Shown: positions 1 to 5,206 of the stretch, in pieces
Numbering within the stretch: position 1 is the stretch's first letter
How the letters are laid out: every line of letters begins with the position of its first letter
From: an uncultured Elusimicrobium sp.
GTDB lineage: Bacteria > Elusimicrobiota > Elusimicrobia > Elusimicrobiales > Elusimicrobiaceae
Direction of reading: 5' to 3'
NCBI GenBank assembly: GCA_902767385.1
Contig: CACXHA010000082.1
Span: 1-17,071, forward strand
Length of the DNA stretch: 17,071 nucleotides
Translations under genes and position numbers: made by a program
The notes under the pieces: generated by a model
Database searches by the model: none
Seen by the model: the letters and a program-made list of their open reading frames with translations, nothing else
Told to the model about the DNA's origin: nothing

Positions 1-104
1 AACGATTTGGGGGTACCTGGGATATGGGGCAAATTGAAATCGCGTTTTTAGCCAATGCCCTAAAACGATTTGGGGGTACCTAGGGTATGGGGCAAACTAA
101 AATC
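1..104. repeat. Two 41-bp imperfect direct repeats (63-bp period)
   Basis: Positions 1-41 and 64-104 match at 37 of 41 bases (differences at repeat positions 19, 22, 34 and 36), with an unrelated 22-bp stretch between them. The first copy begins at the window edge, so this may be the end of a longer tandem array or of a repetitive gene lying to the left. The 63-bp period is a multiple of three, and one plus-strand frame is open from base 3 to a stop at 81-83. That frame would contain the start of the repeated peptide twice. With only two copies and a 22-bp spacer it does not look like a CRISPR array. Confidence 0.75.
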
Positions 105-149
105 ACTTGTAAAAGGGAAGGACACCAAAACTCTATCTAATGGTTTATG

Positions 150-163
150 ATGGCTTAAGCCAT
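150..163. repeat. Perfect 14-bp palindrome
   Basis: ATGGCTTAAGCCAT reads the same on both strands. It lies in the gene-free left edge between the direct repeats and the terminator hairpins. It could be a protein-binding site or chance; nothing nearby decides its role. Confidence 0.4.
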
Positions 164-201
164 GTGGCACACCTAATCGACTTTTAATAGCAACAAAACG
201 A

Positions 202-228
202 GGGGGAAAACCGGAAAGTTTTTCCCCC
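202..228. terminator. Hairpin with G5A4/T4C5 stem, possible terminator
   Basis: GGGGGAAAA at 202-210 pairs with TTTTCCCCC at 220-228 around a 9-nt loop. The plus-strand tail is only weakly T-rich (TTATACTAAAAT). It may serve a plus-strand gene ending left of the window, or act as a second, back-up terminator for the minus-strand operon that ends at 298. Its stem closely resembles that of the hairpin at 246-272. Confidence 0.5.
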
Positions 229-240
229 TTATACTAAAAT

Positions 241-272
241 AAAAAGGGGGAGAATTTCATACTTTCTCCCCC
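241..272 (-). terminator. Rho-independent terminator of the 298-1545 operon
   Basis: GGGGGAGAA at 246-254 and TTCTCCCCC at 264-272 form a perfect 9-bp stem with a 9-nt loop. On the minus strand the hairpin is followed by TTTTT (complement of 241-245). It sits 26 nt beyond the stop codon at 298-300, as expected for an intrinsic terminator of the two-gene operon. Confidence 0.8.
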
Positions 273-297
273 CTCACTTGGTAGCAATTAAAAAATA

Positions 298-987
298 TTA
301 CTTTCGTTTTCCTCGTTGTTTAGCACGATCGGTTACTACTTTATCCAAACCGCCCATTTTATTTCTCTTGGGATCTACGTCCATATTTTGATTATTTTGA
401 GAGCCCAACAAACTGGCTTTGGCCGCCGCATCTTTGGCGGCCTGGTCGGTAGAATTACCCAATTTAAGGTCTCCGCCACCCAGCGGCGCGGCCTTTTGAG
501 CCGTTTTAAAATCCTTGGCTTGTTTAGGTTTATAATCGCTCATAGAGGTAGTAGCTTTCGCCGAAGAAATGGTTTTTCCCCCCTTCTTGGCGCCCGGTTT
601 CCCGGCAGAAACATCTTCATCACCTTCTTGTACGAAGCTGGGAGTTTGCGGATGAATCACCTCCACCGTTGTTTGGGGGTGAACTACTTCTACTTGCGTA
701 GTTGGATGGACTACTTCCACCGTCGTAGCCGGGTGCATTACTTGCGTAGTAGTTTGCAGATGAGAAACCTCCACCTGGGTTTGCGGACGCACTACTTCCA
801 CCTGCGTGGCAGGGTGCTGCGCGTTCGCACTAACCGGACGAACTACTTGCACGTCGGTTTGCGGACGTTGCACAGATACATCCGTCATGGAACGCAAAAC
901 CGGAACACGCGTGGGAGGCGTTTTAGCAACGCCCACACCGGCTAACAACACACAAAAAGAAACGGACAAAATTTGCTTCATACACAA
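298..987 (-). CDS. Exported protein with nonapeptide repeats
   Basis: I do not recognise the family. The product has an N-terminal signal peptide (hydrophobic ILSVSFCVLLAGVGVA, likely cleaved after residue 21). Residues 28-116 are about ten units of nine residues with consensus V-E-V-V-H/R-P-x-T-x; one unit has eight. The last 110 residues are Lys/Gly/Ala/Asp-rich, probably disordered, and end in a basic tail. Alternating V-x-V segments broken by Pro suggest short beta strands. The gene starts 3 nt after the stop of the upstream gene, so the two are probably translationally coupled. A second ATG six bases in (979-981) gives a more classical MKQIL start and better spacing (about 10 rather than 4 nt) from the AGAGG at 992-996, and may be the true start. 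Export is well supported; function is unknown. Confidence 0.8.
   Translation of the reverse strand: MCMKQILSVSFCVLLAGVGVAKTPPTRVPVLRSMTDVSVQRPQTDVQVVRPVSANAQHPATQVEVVRPQTQVEVSHLQTTTQVMHPATTVEVVHPTTQVEVVHPQTTVEVIHPQTPSFVQEGDEDVSAGKPGAKKGGKTISSAKATTSMSDYKPKQAKDFKTAQKAAPLGGGDLKLGNSTDQAAKDAAAKASLLGSQNNQNMDVDPKRNKMGGLDKVVTDRAKQRGKRK
640..906 (-). repeat. Nonapeptide-encoding 27-bp repeats
   Basis: This is the DNA encoding residues 28-116 of the gene at 298-987. The units, read in the protein, run from VPVLRSMTD through VEVVRPQTQ and VEVVHPTTQ to VEVIHPQTP. The copies have diverged, more at the N-terminal end than at the C-terminal end, where VEVVHPTTQ, VEVVHPQTT and VEVIHPQTP are nearly identical. 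That pattern fits recent duplication at the 3' side of the array. Confidence 0.8.
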
Positions 988-990
988 CCT

Positions 991-1545
991 CTATTTCTTA
1001 ACCGGCGTTGCCGGAGTTTGTCCAGCAGCCGCCGGAACGGTGGGCATAGATGGCATGGCGCCGCCCATTAGGGCTGAAATATCCGGCATACCTGCCGGAG
1101 CTTGCCCATTACTACCCATAGCGTTTACCATCCCTTGCACTTGCTGCATCATGGCGGCTGGGTCCACGTTAGCCGGCACTCCCGCCGCTTGAGGAGTAGC
1201 AGTGGGTGCCTGTCCTGCCGTCGGAGTTTGTGCCGGTTGCTGCTTGGCCGGTTTAGCTGCCGGTTGCGCCGATTGCACTTTGCCCACTAATTTTTGCGGC
1301 GTGTTCTTATCAAAATCTACCGCAGACGTCCCTGCCACCTCGGTCTGTACCGCCTGGGTTTGCACACCTTTGCTCCAATTGCGGTTATTGTAATTACTAA
1401 AAGCGCGATGTTGATTAGACGGTTGCACACCAGCTTGTTCTGTCGGCTTTGCCGCATCAAAATTAGCGCGGTTCGCTGGACCGGCCTGATATGCCGCGGC
1501 GCAAACAGCCACTAACAAAAGCCCTAAAAAAGAGATGTATTTCAT
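991..1545 (-). CDS. Exported Pro/Ala/Gln-rich low-complexity protein
   Basis: Family not recognised. The 184-residue product begins with a clear Sec signal peptide (MKYISFLGLLLVAVCAAA, cleavage probably near residue 18). An Asn/Gln-rich segment (about 40-60) and a long Pro/Ala/Gln/Thr-rich region follow. A Met/Gly-rich patch lies near residues 135-165 (MMQQVQGMVNAMG, ALMGGAMPSMP) before a PVKK end. No folded domain can be seen. The start is supported by a GAGGGGG ribosome-binding site about six bases upstream and by the near-consensus promoter at 1574-1602. It is the first gene of an operon with the nonapeptide-repeat gene. The Cys at 15 is not preceded by a proper lipobox, so a lipoprotein is unlikely. 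The role could be structural or surface-associated, which is inference only. Confidence 0.75.
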   Translation of the reverse strand: MKYISFLGLLLVAVCAAAYQAGPANRANFDAAKPTEQAGVQPSNQHRAFSNYNNRNWSKGVQTQAVQTEVAGTSAVDFDKNTPQKLVGKVQSAQPAAKPAKQQPAQTPTAGQAPTATPQAAGVPANVDPAAMMQQVQGMVNAMGSNGQAPAGMPDISALMGGAMPSMPTVPAAAGQTPATPVKK

Positions 1546-1573
1546 AGTTTTCCCCCTCGTAAACGGTACTTAT

Positions 1574-1602
1574 AGTATAGTGTTACGCAGGGCGTTTGTC
1601 AA
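1574..1602 (-). promoter_or_regulatory. Sigma70 promoter of the 1545-298 operon
   Basis: On the minus strand TTGACA (1597-1602) and TATACT (1574-1579) are separated by exactly 17 bp, with a predicted start near 1567, about 21 nt before the ATG at 1545. The GAGGGGG ribosome-binding site lies within the predicted leader. This is the strongest promoter-like sequence in the window and implies high constitutive expression of the two small exported proteins. Confidence 0.8.
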
Positions 1603-1628
1603 GGACGAAAACAACACGCGGAAGTTTT

Positions 1629-4397
1629 TTAAAATGCTTTTTGGATATTGTTTAACGCTTGGTGCCCGTCTTCTTTTAAGTATTTGGCAAACAGGTAGCG
1701 TAGTGTCTTGGCAATTTGCTGCGGGTTTTTGCCTTGGGTAAGTGCACGCATATCCACGCGCAAAACGTTGCTGATGTCTTGGGCATCTTCTTCGGTAGTG
1801 GGCACCACTTGTTCAATATGGATGTGAATCCACCTTTGTTTGATTTCGTGAAGCAGCTCATGCGCGCCGAGGCGGATTTCCCAACCGGCGGGTGTAAGCG
1901 CGTCAATTACTGCGCTCATTTCTTTGTCGGTTACGTCTTTGCGGACGAGCAGATTATATACCAGTTCTTCATCTCCGTCCAACTCAATATGCGGGCTGTT
2001 TAGTTTGTAGGCGTTAGCGGCATCTGCTTGCGTAATTCCCTGGGTTTCCAGCACGTTGTGGAAGTCCTCGGCGCGCGGCAGACGTGGGTTATTGCCGCGG
2101 TAGATGACACGGTAATAGTCCGGCCCGTCTTGCCCCAGTTGCATACCGTTTACTTGTTCCAGCACGTTAGAGATGTTGACGTTATTTCTGCCGGGCACTT
2201 GGTTGCGTACCGCATTAAGAACGGTGTTAAAAGCAATTTGCGTTTGCGGCGTGGTAATGATGTGCTTTTGGTTGTCCTGCCACCATACGCCTTCAAAATC
2301 TTCCCACAGGGTAAGCATATTGTCCGCCATTTGCTCAATGGCTTGTTGTTCTTCGGCGGGCAGTTGCGCTAATTCTTTTGCCGCTTCTTGGGACGGCAAA
2401 ATACCCTGCTCGCGCATGATTTCGCCGATGGTGCGGCGGTGCTTTTTGAATAATCCGGGGAATTTTTCCCAATCCACCTCGCCGCGTTTAACGCGCTCAT
2501 TCCATTGTTTAATCTCGTAAATTTTTTGCAAGTATGGGTCTGCGTATTTCCCGTCAGGTGTCATGGTGGACTCATAATAGCGCAGACGGTTGTATATGAT
2601 GGACAGAAGTGAATTTTCAGTTTTCATTGGGTAGTGCCCATAATTATGGATGTGGGCTACCAAGGTAGCATATAACTGTTCTGTTGATTGTTGTTTATTA
2701 ATTAAACGGTTTTCATCTAAATAGGCCTTTACACGCGGATGATTTTTATTGGTTTGAAGCCCTTTACCAATAGTGCTTTCTTTTATTTCTTCCGGAGTCA
2801 TTTCTTTCTTGGAAAGATAATGTCCGTCCCTATATATATGGGCACGCGGCTTCGTAGAATATTGCATAGCAAGCGTTAGATATTCTTCTGCTGTTTTATG
2901 TGGTGCAAATATCCTATATTTTTCTTGTAATTCTTGAAGTCGTATGGCAACCGGTGAGTTCGGATACCTTCTCATAACACCGCCTGCTCCTGCATACATG
3001 GATGCCTCCGCTTCAATAGTTTGTGAGGGCCAACGCTGATGTTCAAGAACCCACGGTTCAATAATTTCTAGCCACTCTTGTGGTGTTTTAGGAGATGCAT
3101 GAATGCTTTCATACTTTTCTCTTAATGCTTTCATCCGTACACTAGCCGGGTCATCTGGGTGCGCAACCATGCTCCTATGACCTCCCATGTACATACTCTT
3201 TTCTTCTTGAATAAATGATGAAGGCCACCGGTGATGTTCTAGGACCCATGGCTCAATAATTTCTAGCCACTCTTGCGGCGTTTTATATGCAATAAGTCCT
3301 TTATATTTCTCTTTTAATTTTTTCATCTGTACACTGGATGGATCATCAGGGTGTTCAGTCATGCTTCTCAATGTCCCTTTGTACAATTGTTTTTCTTCTT
3401 CGATATTTTGTGAAGGCCACCGGTTGTGTTCTAGGACCCATGGCTCAATAATTTCTAGCCACTCCCGGGGCGTCTTGCGTTGGGCTTGATTCAAATATTG
3501 TTCATTGGTAATTAAAGTTTTTAGGTCTTTAAATACAGAAGAATCTTTAGGCCATCTTTGAAGAGATACGGAAATTTTTGCCCCCAATGCCACTTCCTGA
3601 TATAGTTTAGCTGCGTGGCTGTCTCCTTCTTTTGCGCGCTTTTGTAATTCGACCTGAGAGAGAAATTGTCCATTTTCTTTTATACCCTTTCGGGGGCGTT
3701 TTCCTGTTGCCATTATAAACGCCATAGTATTTTTAAATGTAAAATACTGGTTAAATGAAAAACCCTGAGGGCCCATTCCTCCTACTAATTTGCGAATTTG
3801 TTTATCCGTAAAACTAATGCCGCTGTTTTGTAAAATGGTTAAAAACCGGGCCTCATAATCCCACTCGTATTTGGTGCGCGCTTTTAATTCGCCGTCGTCG
3901 CTGCGCACAAAGAGCCACTCGTCAGTAGCCGCAAACGCTTTTTCCACCGCGTCAAGTTGTTCGTTGCTAAACATTCCCCCCAACTCCTGCCGCCACGTGG
4001 GATAGTAATAGTTTAATGCTTGTATGCCTGTTAAATTGGTTCCGCTGTCTTGCGCTATAACAGATGCTGTCAGCGCTGTTTTTGCTTGAACGGGTATAAA
4101 AGCCGTTGGGTTTTTAGCAGCTTTTTGAGCAGCTTGTACGGCAGCATTGACGGGGGCGTGCGGCATGGATTGTATCGAAACCGGTTTGGTAACGTTGGAA
4201 ACATTTGCCGAAGGCGTTTTGACAGATAGTTTGTTTTTCCCTTTACCCGGTAATTTACGGCTAGAGGTTACACGGGCATTTTTGGCGCCTTTTACACCTT
4301 TCTTCCAGTTTTTTTGGGCAAAAGCACCGTCGGCGCTTAATAGTACAAAAAGCGCACAAATACCCACGATAAATAACCTGCAAGCACGTGTTTTCAT
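1629..4397 (-). CDS. Large exported protein with three ~64-residue repeats
   Basis: Family not firmly recognised. The 922-residue product starts with a signal peptide (hydrophobic VGICALFVLL, AFA cleavage near residue 27) and a basic linker. Residues 309-372, 373-437 and 438-501 are three close repeats starting TP(Q/R)EWLEIIEPWVLEH and containing RWPS, a conserved acidic stretch, and (in the first two) a HPDDP motif. More divergent units appear to follow at about 502-635 (TAEEYLTLA, TEQLYATLV with GHYP) and possibly precede them. The W...L...H..WP pattern loosely recalls helicase-associated (HA) domain repeats, but no helicase is present. Residue 846 begins HELLH. The gene's core (about 2581-3840) is clearly more AT-rich than its ends. 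GAGGG lies about 10 nt before the ATG. Extracellular or periplasmic location is well supported; function is unknown. Confidence 0.85.
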   Translation of the reverse strand: MKTRACRLFIVGICALFVLLSADGAFAQKNWKKGVKGAKNARVTSSRKLPGKGKNKLSVKTPSANVSNVTKPVSIQSMPHAPVNAAVQAAQKAAKNPTAFIPVQAKTALTASVIAQDSGTNLTGIQALNYYYPTWRQELGGMFSNEQLDAVEKAFAATDEWLFVRSDDGELKARTKYEWDYEARFLTILQNSGISFTDKQIRKLVGGMGPQGFSFNQYFTFKNTMAFIMATGKRPRKGIKENGQFLSQVELQKRAKEGDSHAAKLYQEVALGAKISVSLQRWPKDSSVFKDLKTLITNEQYLNQAQRKTPREWLEIIEPWVLEHNRWPSQNIEEEKQLYKGTLRSMTEHPDDPSSVQMKKLKEKYKGLIAYKTPQEWLEIIEPWVLEHHRWPSSFIQEEKSMYMGGHRSMVAHPDDPASVRMKALREKYESIHASPKTPQEWLEIIEPWVLEHQRWPSQTIEAEASMYAGAGGVMRRYPNSPVAIRLQELQEKYRIFAPHKTAEEYLTLAMQYSTKPRAHIYRDGHYLSKKEMTPEEIKESTIGKGLQTNKNHPRVKAYLDENRLINKQQSTEQLYATLVAHIHNYGHYPMKTENSLLSIIYNRLRYYESTMTPDGKYADPYLQKIYEIKQWNERVKRGEVDWEKFPGLFKKHRRTIGEIMREQGILPSQEAAKELAQLPAEEQQAIEQMADNMLTLWEDFEGVWWQDNQKHIITTPQTQIAFNTVLNAVRNQVPGRNNVNISNVLEQVNGMQLGQDGPDYYRVIYRGNNPRLPRAEDFHNVLETQGITQADAANAYKLNSPHIELDGDEELVYNLLVRKDVTDKEMSAVIDALTPAGWEIRLGAHELLHEIKQRWIHIHIEQVVPTTEEDAQDISNVLRVDMRALTQGKNPQQIAKTLRYLFAKYLKEDGHQALNNIQKAF
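2895..3473 (-). repeat. Three in-frame repeats of 192-195 bp
   Basis: The shared block TCTAGCCACTC recurs at 3067, 3262 and 3454, giving periods of 195 and 192 bp. These encode the three repeats of residues 309-501 in the 922-residue exported protein. Nucleotide identity is high at the start of each unit (the EWLEIIEPWVLEH segment) and falls toward its end, with the third copy the most divergent. Confidence 0.85.
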
Positions 4398-4423
4398 AAT
4401 ATTTAACCCTCATTGCCAGAGGT

Positions 4424-4452
4424 ATTATAGTATTAGTAAAAAATGTTGAAAA
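4424..4452 (-). promoter_or_regulatory. Possible promoter of the 922-residue protein gene
   Basis: A perfect TATAAT lies on the minus strand at 4424-4429, 26 nt before the ATG at 4397. The hexamer 17 bp upstream, TTTTCA (4447-4452), is a weak -35. It sits between the terminator of the upstream gene and the coding start, where a promoter is expected. Confidence 0.5.
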
Positions 4453-4464
4453 AACAAGTGATTT

Positions 4465-4490
4465 TGGAAACCCCGCTTAACGCGGGGCTT
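4465..4490 (-). terminator. Intrinsic terminator of the 4502-4969 gene
   Basis: CCCCGC (4471-4476) and GCGGGG (4482-4487) form a 6-bp GC stem with a 5-nt loop, 14 nt after the stop codon at 4502-4504. On the minus strand the tail reads TTTCCAAAAT, so the U-tract is short and termination may be partial. Confidence 0.6.
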
Positions 4491-4501
4491 CCAATTACCT
4501 A

Positions 4502-4969
4502 TTAATACGCCATGGCAACTTGTTTTTTATGTACTTCCCCTTGCGGGTCTTTCCACACCATTTTAATCATGCAGAAAGTGGTATATTCGTGTATATTACC
4601 TGCCACAGATACAATTATTTCTCTGCCATCGCTTTCCACAAAAAATTGGACAGGGTTGTTGGCCCAAAATTCGATATCTGCCCCATCCTTAAGAATTGGA
4701 ATAATCGTAAGTTTAGTAGGGTCGTCATCATGGTGCTTAAATTGGATAGTCATATCGCCTATTTCAACGGGGTTTTTATTATCCGTCAACGTAAAACGAT
4801 GATATGGGGTCCCAGACGGCAATGAAACTTCTTGCGCATCTAACGCTACGGTAGCCCACGGACGCGGCGCGCCGGGCGGGTCATCCGGGATGCGGTCATA
4901 ATCGTAAGATTGGGCAAATACAGCACCGCCGATCAAAAGAGCCGCCAACAACAACATTAATTTCTTCAT
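4502..4969 (-). CDS. Small exported protein, unknown family
   Basis: Family not recognised. The 155-residue product has a textbook signal peptide (MKKLMLLLAALLIGGAVFA, cleaved before QSYDY). A short acidic, Pro-rich linker (DRIPDDPPGAPRPW) follows. The remaining ~115 residues alternate polar and hydrophobic positions (HRFTLTD, MTIQFKHH, LTIIPIL, REIIVSVAG), as in an all-beta, possibly Ig-like fold. A single Cys falls in the mature part (FCMIKMVW). The start is secure: a strong GGAGGA lies six bases upstream of ATG. It is monocistronic, with its own terminator at 4465-4490 and the structured region 5011-5104 upstream. It is probably periplasmic or surface-located. Confidence 0.8.
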   Translation of the reverse strand: MKKLMLLLAALLIGGAVFAQSYDYDRIPDDPPGAPRPWATVALDAQEVSLPSGTPYHRFTLTDNKNPVEIGDMTIQFKHHDDDPTKLTIIPILKDGADIEFWANNPVQFFVESDGREIIVSVAGNIHEYTTFCMIKMVWKDPQGEVHKKQVAMAY

Positions 4970-5010
4970 GTTTTCCTCCTAGCCTTTGTTATGTCCCTTA
5001 CTTTTACTAA

Positions 5011-5075
5011 TTTAGGCCCAAAGGTTCTAAAAAACCAGGGCCAAAAGGCCTAGGAGCATATGGGTCTAAAGACCT
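5011..5075. repeat. Cluster of short inverted repeats
   Basis: GGCCC at 5015-5019 pairs with GGGCC at 5038-5042 around an inner GGTT/AACC stem (5023-5026 with 5033-5036). GGTC (5063-5066) pairs with GACC (5071-5074) around TAAA. TAGGCC (5013-5018) can alternatively pair with GGCCTA (5047-5052). The stretch lies between the efflux-operon terminator and the 4969 start, so it may be the untranslated leader of the exported-protein gene or a degenerate repeat. I see no clear promoter in it. Confidence 0.5.
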
Positions 5076-5104
5076 AAAAAACCCCGGGAGTACCGGGGCT
5101 TTTT
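5076..5104 (-). terminator. Intrinsic terminator of the RND efflux operon
   Basis: CCCCGG (5082-5087) and CCGGGG (5093-5098) form a GC stem with a 5-nt loop. AAAA at 5077-5080 and TTTT at 5100-5103 flank it, so the hairpin has a T-tract on both strands. On the minus strand it is followed by TTTTTT, about 105 nt after the acrB stop. It could act in both directions, but only minus-strand genes are present on both sides. Confidence 0.8.
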
Positions 5105-5117
5105 AAATAGCAGAGAG

Positions 5118-5194
5118 ATCCTGAATCCTTTTGATTAGACCCCGAATACAAACCTTTCGGGGCAGCCCCTATGGTAATGGGGCTGGTTCAGGAT
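5118..5194. repeat. Three-way-junction dyad with ATCCTGAA/TTCAGGAT ends
   Basis: The outer arms ATCCTGAA (5118-5125) and TTCAGGAT (5187-5194), extended by CC/GG across one bulged base, enclose two hairpins. These are CCCCGAA/TTCGGGG (5140-5146 with 5156-5162) and AGCCCC/GGGGCT (5164-5169 with 5179-5184). The whole can fold as a cloverleaf-like structure in the 3' untranslated region of the efflux mRNA. The ends read GTCATCCTGAA and TTCAGGATCTC on the minus strand. From memory these match the ends of a simple dispersed palindromic repeat seen in many bacterial genomes, so this may be a REP/MITE-like unit. A structured RNA is the alternative. Confidence 0.7.
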
Positions 5195-5206
5195 GACAAC
5201 AGGTAG

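Noticed and set aside
3..83. C-terminal end of a plus-strand gene entering from the left
   Set aside because: The frame is open for 26 codons with an in-phase repeat, but this is too short and edge-truncated to call; noted only with the direct repeats.
1..104. Possible CRISPR array
   Set aside because: Only two 41-bp copies with four mismatches and a 22-bp spacer, and no cas genes in the window.
316..945. 209-codon open frame on the plus strand opposite the nonapeptide-repeat gene
   Set aside because: It is a mirror of the repeat gene: no ribosome-binding site, no export signal. The minus-strand frame has a signal peptide, operon partner, promoter and terminator.
4970..5040. Promoter for the 4502-4969 gene
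   Set aside because: Several AT-rich hexamers exist but no -35/-10 pair with acceptable spacing could be supported.
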